Origin: Euperipatoides rowelli
Lineage: Eukaryota; Onychophora; Udeonychophora; Euonychophora; Peripatopsidae
Assembly: GCA_003024985.2 (NCBI GenBank)
Contig: PXIH01S0051056.1
Reading direction: 5' to 3' (one strand)
DNA: 10,349 nucleotides
Under the pieces are notes generated by a model. The model was given only the letters and a program-made list of their open reading frames with translations, had not been told where the DNA came from and ran no database searches. Shown here piece after piece: positions 1 to 7,559 of this stretch. Position numbers and translations under genes: made by a program. Positions within the stretch are counted from its first letter, which is position 1. Every line of letters begins with the position of its first letter.

Positions 1-299
1 ACAATAGGTGACTTCAAAAATCTATTAGTTCTAGAGAAAGGCAATAGCCTATATAATTATTAGAATTGCTCGTTGTTCTACTTGTATATTGAGGTTTCTG
101 TATGAATTTTGGTTAAATATCTAAGGTATTTATTAAAACAATCTATAGTAAACATTATTGATAATGATTTTTTAATATGATTCAATACAAAGTTAGTTTA
201 ATGCTGATTTATTTTTTTAAATAAATTTTCTGTTATTCGCAGTAAAACCATTTTCAATGTTTAATTAATTAATTATACTCAAGAGTAATTAGTACTTGG
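1..299. other. AT-rich intergenic filler
   Basis: I see no open frame, RNA gene or clear repeat here. The sequence is AT-rich with short A and T runs. It may simply be old, eroded repeat or intergenic DNA. Confidence 0.6.
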
Positions 300-440
300 T
301 TAAAAAAAAACCCAGGCAAGGTGGTAGAAGCCAGGGAAAAAAAAAACATTCCATAACCGACTCAGCTGGGACTCGAATCTTTGCTAATCCTAGCATATGT
401 CTCCGACACAAATTCAGTCAGCATCGCTACTGACTGGACC
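300..440 (-). mobile_element. tRNA-derived SINE-like copy 1
   Basis: Read on the minus strand, this stretch has a perfect RNA polymerase III B box (GATTCGAGTCC, plus positions 369-379). About 38 bases upstream is a good A box (TAGCGATGCTGA, 418-429, 10 of 12 matches to TRGCNNAGYNGG). The A-to-B gap is longer than in an ordinary tRNA, and a small GCTA/TAGC hairpin sits just before the B box, as in tRNAs with a long variable arm (Ser or Leu type). The acceptor stem does not close, so this is not a working tRNA gene. The segment 300-360, with A-runs on the plus strand, may be the SINE body or tail; its edge is uncertain. A 74-codon open frame across it on the minus strand is not protein-like. 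Confidence 0.6.
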
Positions 441-1029
441 AAAATGTCGAAACCGTTTAATGCTGATTTATAATCAATATAATTATTACCCAAATTTGTT
501 TTAGCTAGTCTTCTTTGAAAAAACTCAAATATTGTTATGTGTTTATTTATCAATGAGAAAGACCAAATTGGAGCACATTGCTTCAATAGAGGTCATGTAC
601 TGTATGCCCTTGTTAACGTTTTCTTATAGGCATTTAATCTTTTTAACCTATAACTAATAAAATTAATGTACCTGCTTTATTTAGCATTGAAACAATTTCA
701 GCACCCCAATCTAGATCCTCCTGTATCAATAAGCCTAGCATCGTAACAATTCTTACTTTTGTTAAATTAAAATCATTAATGATAATTTGTGTACACTGTT
801 TATTTTTTTTTTTAAAAAAAATTCCAAATGAAATTTCTGCGTTTATTGTTCTACTATTTACATATTTACAGTATCTAGTTAACATTCTTCTGAACCTGAT
901 ACAACAGTTCTGTCTTCTTTCTTGTCGTGTCCATTACTCTTAATCCTATGATTCTTTCCATTTCTGCCATTAATCCAATTGTCTGTTAAGAAATACATAA
1001 TTAATATATTTATAATCTATTAAATTCCC
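441..1029. other. AT-rich region without a gene
   Basis: No supported gene. An 80-codon minus-strand open frame at 643-885 contains low-complexity lysine and isoleucine stretches from A/T runs and resembles no family I know, so I treat it as chance. T11/A7 runs lie near 807-825. Confidence 0.55.
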
Positions 1030-1166
1030 CGGTGCCGCCAAACAACGGAAAGAAAATTTGTCATTTTTTTGGCACCAGAGCTGCCCAGGGATCGAATCTA
1101 CGATCCCCTTATATGGCAAGCACACCGTGTTTGGGTACAGAACCTCACAGCCTCACCACCTTGACT
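1030..1166 (-). mobile_element. tRNA-derived SINE-like copy 2
   Basis: On the minus strand there is a near-consensus B box (GATTCGATCCC, plus positions 1089-1099, 10 of 11 matches). About 42 bases upstream is a weak A box (1142-1153). The part between them reads like the anticodon and variable region of a tRNA-headed SINE, with CACGGTGTG and GGGGATCG words. After the head the body (1030-1080) contains GGTGCC and GGCACC arms at 1031-1036 and 1071-1076. It does not align well with the other SINE-like copy, so it is probably a different family. Its tRNA-like head begins about 55 bases beyond the LINE 3' end, on the same strand. Confidence 0.6.
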
Positions 1167-1220
1167 GTGTACACAGTTTATGTTTATGAAAATCATGCAT
1201 AATCACAACACTTATACAGA

Positions 1221-1444
1221 TTTTTTGTAAATATTTATTTAATATTTTAAAATGTACAATAAAAATACAATAAAACCATTCCATCTTTTAATTTTTCATA
1301 CATTTTACCACAAACAATCTCAATCACTGAATACCAATTAGTTCTCTCTTCAATTGTCAACATACAAGTATAAAACCAACGCTTCACATTAATCAATTTT
1401 TACAAAGAAATCCCCTTACATATTACACATCATTTTAAATGAAT
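1221..1444 (-). other. LINE 3' untranslated region
   Basis: This follows the last ORF2 stop. It is AT-rich and has an AATAAA signal on the minus strand at 1234-1239, just before a short A6 run (plus T6, 1221-1226) that I take as the remains of the tail. The signal and tail are weak in such AT-rich DNA, so the exact end is an estimate. Confidence 0.5.
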
Positions 1445-1942
1445 TTATTTCTTCTGGCCAATGACCACACATCCACTTATCATCTTTCTCATAGAAATCA
1501 TGAGAATTAGATCTCTAAGTCTTTCAACATAAATTATCTTCAGACCTTTGTCTTTATTCTCAAATATAACATTATTTCTATACAGCCATATAGAATATAA
1601 CACAACAAACAACCACTTAATAACAACAACCGGAATTCTCCTAATAGAGACATCAATCATTTCATTTAAATTGGTGATATTTCCATATCTATTACATATA
1701 GTTATCAACCTTATATCATCATTAAACATTTTTGTAACTCTACATTCAACAAATAAATGCACCACTGTCTCAAGGTTTTCTTTACACAATAGACAATTCA
1801 AATCTTGATAAACCAAAATACCTCTGTTATTCAACATTTGCTTAACAGGCAACATATTATTTTTAAATACAAAGTTATATAATAGTCCTGCTAAAAAATG
1901 ATAACAGTCCAATACCTGCAAATTTGACTTTTTTTTAAACAT
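1445..1942 (-). pseudogene. LINE ORF2 C-terminal region with zf-RVT-like CCHC
   Basis: This open piece of 165 codons is the C-terminal end of ORF2. It holds a C-x2-C-x8-H-x4-C motif (CLLC ... HLFVEC, residues 50-67, plus positions 1742-1795), the pattern of the zinc-binding domain found after the RT in many LINEs (zf-RVT type). Further on, an IWLYRNNVIFE stretch matches the conserved W..R....FE signature that follows this finger. The domain is thought to bind template RNA or target DNA. The first Met is only where the frame opens: related sequence continues upstream (1943-2108) in other frames, with words such as GYHNCEV, so a frameshift separates it from the thumb region. It ends in a normal stop, probably the true ORF2 end. 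Confidence 0.85.
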
Positions 1943-2108
1943 TTTGCTATATACAATGCATTCTGAACCTCACAATTGTGATAACCTTTATATCTTAATT
2001 TCTCATTTTGTTTGACAAACTTAATTACTTTGTCATATATTTTGGAATTATGATATATAAGTTTAGATTCTTTTTATAACACATCCATCAATCCTTAATA
2101 ACAATTTT

Positions 2109-2384
2109 TTACCATTTTGAATATGTCTGTAATTTTTTTTTTAAAACAACTGCATCATAAAGCTCTTCACATATTATTAATTGCAACCCTGATCTACTCT
2201 TTTGTAAAGAATGCCTCAGCAATGAAAGAGTCTTCCATTTTGGAAACAAAAAATTGGCAATCATTTTGTTAAACTTACTGAAATATGGGGAAAAAATACA
2301 CTGGCTTGGAAAACAGATAACTATTAACAATGGACACCTTATCTGATATGCCAGTGAGTGCAACTTAAAAGATTGAGTTAAATT
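2109..2384 (-). pseudogene. LINE ORF2 post-RT thumb region
   Basis: This continues the reading frame of the RT piece after one in-frame TAA (2385-2387). It matches the region after the palm in L1/Tx1-like LINEs: a stretch with LAYQIRCPLLIV, then MIANFLFPKWK (the usual FLW..K spot), then SGLQLI (the usual GGLNLI) and ALK-like end. No catalytic residues are expected here. It ends at a stop at 2109-2111, after which the frame is lost until about 1942. Recognition is by order and spacing of conserved hydrophobic words, so it is strong in context but would be weak alone. Confidence 0.75.
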
Positions 2385-3390
2385 TTAAACATCATCTAAA
2401 ATTTGATTCAATTTTACATTAACAGCATTTCTCTTGTAAAACAAATTAATCCCCAATATTTCACTGTCCCTTGCCTTAAATTGTTTTCTATATATTAACT
2501 TTCTCGTCCCAGTGACATCACCCATAACATATAAATTTATATCTATCCCCGTGAGATTCTGAAAATCTTTAACACTGGTTAACACTTTTTGCTATCAATA
2601 ACAAATATGGAACAGTCATCCAAATATACTACTGTTTTAATTTGATTATTCATCCACTTCAACCTAAACCCCTTAATCTTACCTTCTATATATGTTATCA
2701 TATCATGTATAAATATTGTAAACAAGACACTACTGAGTAAAGAACTCTGCAGCACCCCCCCCCTCTTACATTTACAAAGTCAGTATACCTCTTTTTATAC
2801 AGAATTGAAATTTTCTTTAAGTGTACAAGCATAATAATCATCACCGTAGTCAGATTTTCCCCAAACATTCTAAACAAAACTCTCTCAAGATATTTAGTAT
2901 TTACCCTCCCAAAAGCATTCATCACATCCCAAAAGGATCAACATTGCATCTTTTTTTCAAAATCATTAAATGTCCTATGCATCAACCATATTGTTTCTTG
3001 AATTGCCTTACCTTTCATTCCAAAAAATTGACCCGGGAATCCATTTTCTATTATCTTCATTAATCTATTGTACAAAATTATTTCTAACAACTTAACTTCA
3101 AAATTTTGCAATGCTATGGGTCTCATTACTTTCATAGAAAGTTGACCACTACTACTCTGCTTTTTTGGAATCATTTTGACAAATGAACCATTAATTCTGT
3201 ATAAAATGTAATCCCCTTCCCCACATACCAATAATTTATTGTAAACCATTAACAACAAACCCTTGAAATTATTATACAATTCACAACATTTTTTACCATT
3301 TAACCCATCAGTCCCTGGTGTTGCTTTTTAATTGATCTGTTTAATGGCTTCCTAAATTTCTTCAATATCAATTATTGTATTCATTTGAGT
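2385..3390 (-). pseudogene. LINE ORF2 reverse transcriptase domain, broken
   Basis: The RT can be followed across several pieces. First comes a KATPGTDG word (about 3304-3324), equal to the usual KAPGPDG, preceded by two in-frame stops. Then come FVKMIPKK and MRPIAL, matching LIPK and RPISL. Next is FWDVMNAF, holding the first catalytic Asp (codon 2926-2928), just after an in-frame TGA at 2938-2940. A run of nine C on the plus strand (2755-2763) then shifts the frame; in the shifted frame LQSSLLSSVLF (usual RQGCPLSP.LF) and the active site YLDD (2615-2626) follow. A further shift near 2586 leads to FQNLTGIDIN and ILGI. So all three catalytic aspartates can still be seen, but the chain is cut at least five times. 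It was an RNA-dependent DNA polymerase and is now dead. Confidence 0.9.
2615..2626 (-). other. RT active-site YLDD
   Basis: The codons TAT TTG GAT GAC on the minus strand give YLDD inside VVYLDDCSIFV. This is the F/Y-x-DD box of LINE reverse transcriptases, holding two of the three metal-binding aspartates. It lies in a short open frame of its own between two frameshifts. Confidence 0.88.
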
Positions 3391-3997
3391 ACAACAATCA
3401 TTATTGCTAAACCTTACATAATTTTTTCCCACAAAAAAAACCTATTCTTGTTACAATTATAAAATTGATCAAACTCCACAGATTCAATATCTAGTGCATT
3501 TTGATTACTAGAGTTGACAAAATTCTAGTAGCTCATCTCTAATGCCATCATCATTTCCAAAACATTGACCATTCTTATCTTGAAAATTATAAAATTCACT
3601 CTCAATTCTCCTTTTTTAAAAAAAAAACAAACATAAACTCTTTTCTGGCCACTTCCTGAGTTTCTACATTAATTTTTAACTTATGCTCAATAACTTTTTG
3701 TTTTATCAAATTCAATCTAAAAATCTCTTTATTATTATTGTAAATATCACAATTAAAACCACCCCCATCTCTAACCTATCATCATTAATTTTCTGTAACT
3801 TCTCAGTCTGATCATCAATCCACTTTCTATTATCAAGCGACTCATTTAACATTACATCATACACCTTCCTCTTCAGTGTCATTCACAAGGGAAGACCTTC
3901 ATTTTATTTATATATCTATCAACAAACATTTTAGTATCTCTACTAATATTGACCATTTTTTTGTCAGTTATCATACCACTCTGCACAATAGTATATT
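3391..3997 (-). pseudogene. LINE ORF2 linker between endonuclease and RT, eroded
   Basis: No long frame survives here, but minus-strand fragments keep the right order. Just after the endonuclease a WK.N.SLL-like word (NILLC) appears near 3970-3997. Later, around 3540-3600, a DKNGQCFGNDDGIRDELL stretch matches the D..G....D...I...L pattern that comes before the RT in this group. Stops and shifts are dense, with A8 and T6 runs suggesting slippage. It is assigned by position and these fragments only. Confidence 0.65.
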
Positions 3998-4699
3998 TTA
4001 AATGACAATTTTGGTGAACTCATCAGCCAATTTGAGTAATTGAGACATGATCATCAAATGATCTGTGAAATAGACTGCCTTTAACTGCATTCTTATGTCC
4101 AAACACATGGACCTATGAACTAATAAATGATCAATTCTAGAATTACCTCTAGAACTAAAACGTGTGTTATGACAATTTTCACTTTTATAGCAAGCAAAAT
4201 CAATCAGTTGCACTCTATCACTAATTCTTTTTAACATACCTTCCTGCGAAACATTGCTAATGTTTGTATCCCCTATAATTATATTATTCTCTAAAAATGT
4301 AATGATCCTATTCAATTCATCATAAAATTGCTTTTTTTTCACATAAACATTTGGGACATAAATAAAATAAATATAGACTGCAACATTCCCATTACCTACG
4401 CTCACGTTCATAACTCTCAAGTTTACAATCTGCACTTGAGCTTTGAAAAATTGAAAAAAAAAAAAATGCTTTCTCACAAGTATCATCATTCCAATAGATT
4501 TCCTAATATTTCTGTTCTCCACAATCACAAACTTGTTGGTTATCTGTTTCCAGCTACCAATTTGATACCTAATTGTATGCATTTGAGAAATACAAATAAT
4601 ATTTGCGCTTACTGTTTTAATAAAAGAACAAAACAAATAATGCTTTATTTTTTCACCAATCCCCCTTACATTGATTGTTTTCTGTTTTATATTTCTCAA
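3998..4699 (-). pseudogene. LINE ORF2 APE-type endonuclease domain
   Basis: This 233-codon stretch is the longest open piece in the window and is the N-terminal endonuclease of ORF2, which nicks target DNA to prime reverse transcription. Visible motifs, in order: TINVRG (Asn at residue 10, usual N.NG), IICISQMH (residues 34-41, usual IICLQETH), VYIYFIYVPN (usual VYAPN, 108-117), GDTN (143-146, usual GDFN), SRID (187-190) and TDH (212-214, usual SDH). The catalytic Glu of QET is replaced by Gln39 (CAA, plus 4583-4585) if the alignment is right. A Phe run at 79-82 comes from an A-rich slip. It opens with TTG directly after a TGA, inside the end of ORF1. It ends at TAA before the linker. Confidence 0.9.
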
Positions 4700-5049
4700 T
4701 CATAAGGACTTTACTAGTCATTTCCATTGTAGTCTCATCTTTAGATTCATTAACATTGCTTTACTTTCTCTTCAATTTGCAAATATTATCTTCTAATAAA
4801 GTTTATATTTTGTTGACATACCATTTGATGTTTTCTTATTCTTTTCGCCCCATCATCAAAATCAGAATTAATATCAAACATGTCAATCGATGAAGCCTCC
4901 AATTTCTTTTCATCAATCTTTTTGATTGATATCCATTTTATCCATCGAAATTTCATTCACAAGTTCCAAAGAATCTTTCCCACGTTCCCAACTTTAATCA
5001 TATCTTTTTCCTCACCTTCCATACCACCATCTGTTATTTTGGGTTTTAT

Positions 5050-5091
5050 GCATGCATGTTCAATATTAACAAGAAATCTACATTGCTTACA
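5050..5091 (-). other. ORF1 zinc knuckle 2, altered
   Basis: CKQCRFLVNIEHAC keeps the three cysteines at knuckle spacing, but the His position holds Asn (AAT, plus 5065-5067). A His three residues later (5056-5058) is out of register. Zinc binding is doubtful. Confidence 0.75.
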
Positions 5092-5103
5092 TATTCTTAA
5101 TAT

Positions 5104-5145
5104 ACAGTTAGTGCGAAAATGTCCAAGTTTATTACATTTTAGACA
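5104..5145 (-). other. ORF1 CCHC zinc knuckle 1
   Basis: CLKCNKLGHFRTNC has the exact C-x2-C-x4-H-x4-C spacing of retroelement nucleic-acid-binding knuckles and is intact. Confidence 0.9.
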
Positions 5146-5670
5146 TATAGGTTCTCTTATATTAATAACTATCAATCCAGTAAAACCATTGACTTTAATA
5201 AAATAGGGAAAGGCCCTCATTTGTTCCATATTTTGAAATGAAAATTTCAGAAAAATCACATTGAAAATATTTCAACATCAAATTTTGCGACCAGTTTTTC
5301 TCTTTCCTTTTTAATAACACATTCGTAATTCTTAAAAATCTCTACAATTTCAGCAAGCTGAACAAAATCAGGCAACCAATGTATATACATTTCCAAAAAT
5401 ACCTATATGCACAGTTACGTTCTTACACTCCACAAACAATTCCAAATCCCCAACATAATAATTATTATCTTTCACAGTTTTCAAACATTTTGCTACCTTT
5501 ATTTTAACTTCTTGCTCATAGAAGGATATTTCCAAAAACTTTTTATTAGGCAAAAATTTAATAGCTTTGATGTGTTTAAGTTCTATTTCATTTGATAAAA
5601 CATCCAGAATATCAACAACAACGATAAAAGCTTCCTCACCTGGCTTTAACAACATAAATACAAACATTGC

Positions 5671-5790
5671 ATCATTTTTATTTTTATTTGCCTCAGCCAT
5701 GTTTTAATACGCCCATCTGTAAAAATTTCACGATGTAAACTACCCGGCGTGACAGACGCTTGTAAACTGTCGATTTGTATAGAAACTACC
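5671..5790 (-). repeat. LINE 5' unit, proximal copy (A)
   Basis: This unit lies directly upstream of and across the ORF1 start. Minus-strand words shared with copy B include CAAATCGACAGTTTACA, TGAAATTTTTACAGA and CGTATTAAAACATGGC. The ATG at 5698-5700 lies exactly 180 bases from the equivalent ATG in copy B (5878-5880). Copy A carries about 19 extra bases in the middle (GTCACGCCGGGTAGTTT region). It is likely 5' UTR and internal promoter DNA, repeated as monomers. Confidence 0.85.
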
Positions 5791-5813
5791 CATGTGGCCC
5801 GGTATTTTAACGT
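5709..5813. promoter_or_regulatory. Possible LINE internal promoter with CpG cluster
   Basis: About eight CpG dinucleotides fall within roughly 105 bases here, while CpG is rare in most of the window. It lies in the LINE 5' region, between the two oppositely directed elements. LINE promoters are internal and often CpG-rich, so this is a fair guess. No core promoter motif was identified. Confidence 0.4.
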
Positions 5814-5849
5814 TTTTTAATTAATTACAAATTAACTGTAATTAATTTT

Positions 5850-5948
5850 GATTTCAATTTTTTTTAGTTATCTTGGCCATGTTTTAATACGTCCTTCTGT
5901 AAAATTTCATGGTCCTGGCATGTAAACTGTGGATTTGTGTAGAAAGAC
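5850..5948 (-). repeat. LINE 5' unit, distal copy (B)
   Basis: This is a second copy of the 5' unit. It has its own ATG (5878-5880) followed by a very short frame, MAKITKKN and stop, which resembles the start of ORF1 (MAEANKNK). So the duplicated unit includes the first ORF1 bases. It may be a second promoter monomer or the remains of a tandem insertion. Confidence 0.82.
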
Positions 5949-5956
5949 AGAAGGAC
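5891..5956. repeat. 10-base perfect inverted repeat at LINE 5' end
   Basis: GTCCTTCTGT at 5891-5900 is the exact reverse complement of ACAGAAGGAC at 5947-5956, with 46 bases between. The outer arm marks about where similarity to the proximal 5' unit ends, so it may form a stem at the 5' end of the LINE RNA. Confidence 0.6.
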
Positions 5957-6005
5957 ACAAAAGAAAATTTTGTCTTTTTGGTATATTCAAAAATTTTATA
6001 ATTTT

Positions 6006-7330
6006 ATGATGTCTAACAAAGACATTTTTGTGTTTCAAATCAGACTGAAAGTGGAGATATAGTGATCAAAATTTAAGTTTGTTGTTGTATACTAGCAGTA
6101 ATGAAATAATCTTTAAAGAGCCTACCATTGTGAGCTTAGACAAAATGGCCATGTTGTCTAAGTCTAAACTGATTAGTTATGAAAGATTCTTAGAAAAACT
6201 AAGCACAATTATTCTTAATAGTGCCAGCAAGATTGATGTTAGTAACAAAACTTTGTATCCAAACCAAAGTGCCGCAAGGATGGCCGGTGCTGCAGCTGCA
6301 ATTGTTGCGATGATACAGACAAATACTAGAGTTGACAATGTTAAGCTAATTAATTTTCAAATAAATGAAAATCCATGTTTCAATGAATGATAAGTTAATA
6401 AATAACAATAGTTATAAAATGCTGCCAAACGGTATAGAAATAAAAGATGCTCATATTAAGGCAAGTTAGCACCAGTAGTAGTAATGGGAAATCCTATACA
6501 TAAATCTTTTACATGCGAGACAAAATGAGATATTAATAATAAGCAAGCATTCAATGTAATATGCAACTTAACGTCTGAATGGTTATTCATAGCTGGAGAT
6601 CATGAAATTGCTAACCTAAATCCTTTTCAATTTCTCAAAGTAGACTTATATGGAGTGGAATGTTTTGTTGACAAATATAAAGCATTAATAGTGAANAGGC
6701 ACTGGCAGGCTTCATGCTGTTGAACCTTTATTAGAAAAGAAAATTATTGGCAGAGCTGGACTGATATACATTGCTGGTTTAGCTCTATTGACACATTGGA
6801 TATCAATGAATGCCTAGACTAGCTAATAAAATTATTTTCAATCAAATCAGATTTGGAAGAAGTATGAGAAAAATTCCAATTGGGAAAGCAGGAAATAAGT
6901 GACAGCTACATTTCATTTAGGTTACGACTAAGTGCGCTCACTGAATGTCTAGGATCCCCTCCTTCTTACCCCCAGGAAGATTTTGAGATGATTCATCTTG
7001 AAAGATTTAGAGCAGGATTATTGCCTTATTTATGTGTAGAACTTGTAAGGAAGGAATCTTTGAGTTTAACTGACTCCGCTGAAATTATCATTAAAATAGA
7101 GTGGAAAATAAAAACAGGGGGCAGCACCATTGGTAGCGTTAGTACAGTCCCAATACAACAGTGAGATTTAGCCAAACAGATAGAGGAGTTAAAATTGTAA
7201 GTTGTTAAATTTACTAGCAACAAATTTGAAAATGATAACCAAGCTAGTAAGGGTGCAAATAAAATAATATGTAATTCCTGTCATAGGTCAGGTCATATTG
7301 AAGGTTTTGTTGTTTCAAAGCTCATGCAGT
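6006..7330 (+). pseudogene. LTR-type retroelement Gag relic
   Basis: A decayed Gag-like gene of roughly 430 codons can be followed on the plus strand across all three frames. A likely start is ATG at 6006 or 6009 (MSNKDIFVF). The clearest open pieces are 6079-6390, 6382-6469 (ending NGIEIKDAHIKAS), 6470-6696 (two parts split by TGA; GDHEIANLNPFQF), 6697-6788 and 6880-7164. The last has the signature of the retrotransposon Gag capsid end: SYISFRLRLSALTE, then FRAGLLPYLCVELV, then LTDSAEIIIKIE. It is followed by a CCHC knuckle at 7270-7310 whose final Cys is out of frame. Gag packages element RNA into particles. The first half (6079-6800) resembles no family I can name. No protease, RT, integrase or LTR was recognised. 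Ty3/gypsy-like origin is the best guess. An N at 6696 coincides with one frameshift. Confidence 0.65.
7270..7310 (+). other. Gag CCHC zinc knuckle, last Cys out of frame
   Basis: CNSCHRSGH is seen in frame at 7270-7296 (C-x2-C-x4-H). The fourth ligand is expected four residues later. The frame instead gives Val, while a TGT one frame back sits at 7308-7310. A single-base loss in the T-run before it explains this. Confidence 0.7.
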
Positions 7331-7539
7331 GGATCAAATTGCCACAGACTCTGGGTTTTTGGATATGGCTCGCATCGCCAAAAATTTTTTTGTTTTTGTT
7401 TGGGGGGGAGCACAATTTTTTTCAGGTTATTAGTGAATTAAAGTATTTGAAATCATTATTCTTAAATTACAAAAAGGTGCTGTTAGAGATTTGAGTTTAA
7501 TAAAAAAAAGGGATAGTCTATAGATACATTGACTGTAAC
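7331..7539 (+). other. Region after the Gag relic, no clear gene
   Basis: A few codons after the knuckle could still be Gag tail, but then stops, a T7 run, and a G7 run (7402-7408) intervene. I see no protease motif. Confidence 0.45.
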
Positions 7540-7559
7540 TTTTTTTTTTTTTTTTTTTT
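7540..7559. repeat. T20 homopolymer
   Basis: An uninterrupted run of 20 T. It could be the A-tail of a minus-strand retrocopy lying to its right, but I found no matching head or target-site duplication. Confidence 0.9.

Larger units (their letters stand above)
4653..5700 (-). pseudogene. LINE ORF1 (Gag-like, CCHC), frameshifted
   Basis: ORF1 encodes the RNA-binding protein that packages LINE RNA. It starts at ATG 5698-5700 with MAEANKNKND, chosen because the duplicated 5' unit ends exactly there. The first 110 codons stay open to 5368. A shift near 5395 moves into a frame reading YIHWLPDFVQLAEI down to about 5270, then another shift leads into the knuckle part (5259-4957). There, FIKVNGFTGLI is followed by CLKCNKLGHFRTNC (C-x2-C-x4-H-x4-C, 5104-5145) and a second, altered knuckle (5050-5091). 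The C-terminal tail is acidic and shifted again, ending with ...NNQCKGDW and TGA at 4653-4655. The tail overlaps the start of the endonuclease. About 350 codons in all, a usual size for such an ORF1. Confidence 0.85.
1221..5960 (-). mobile_element. Degenerate two-ORF non-LTR retrotransposon (LINE)
   Basis: A nearly complete LINE lies on the minus strand, with its 5' end near 5960 and its 3' end near 1221. In order it shows a duplicated 5' unit, ORF1 with CCHC knuckles, an APE endonuclease, a reverse transcriptase, a post-RT thumb region and a C-terminal CCHC motif. LINEs copy themselves by target-primed reverse transcription: the endonuclease nicks DNA and the RT extends from the nick. This copy cannot do that, as both ORFs carry many stops and frameshifts. 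The post-RT part (LGI motif, later FLFPKWK) and the HLF-type C-terminal finger fit L1/Tx1-like elements best, which is family knowledge rather than a computed tree. The 3' boundary is taken from a T6 run at 1221-1226 (A-tail on the minus strand). I found no convincing target-site duplication. Confidence 0.93.

Noticed and set aside
362-440. Functional tRNA genes at the two B-box sites (369-379 and 1089-1099)
   Set aside because: A and B boxes exist, but acceptor and T stems do not close, so SINE heads are the better call.
643-885. 80-codon minus-strand frame
   Set aside because: Low-complexity, no family resemblance, and chance frames of this size occur in this window.
788-1185. An 18 of 20 match between 788-807 and 1166-1185 (TGTGTACAC...GTTTAT)
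   Set aside because: Too short and partly palindromic and AT-rich; similarity does not extend, so it could be chance.
1548-1808. 86-codon plus-strand frame
   Set aside because: It lies opposite the LINE ORF2 C-terminal finger and is an antisense shadow.
2821-3063. 80-codon plus-strand frame
   Set aside because: Antisense shadow of the LINE reverse transcriptase.
4328-5206. Three plus-strand frames (4328-4705, 4675-4893, 4880-5206)
   Set aside because: They lie opposite the endonuclease and ORF1, and their composition is that of reverse-read LINE coding sequence.
5407-5595. 62-codon plus-strand frame
   Set aside because: Antisense shadow of ORF1.
7026-7223. 65-codon minus-strand frame
   Set aside because: It is opposite the clear Gag capsid-end sequence on the plus strand.
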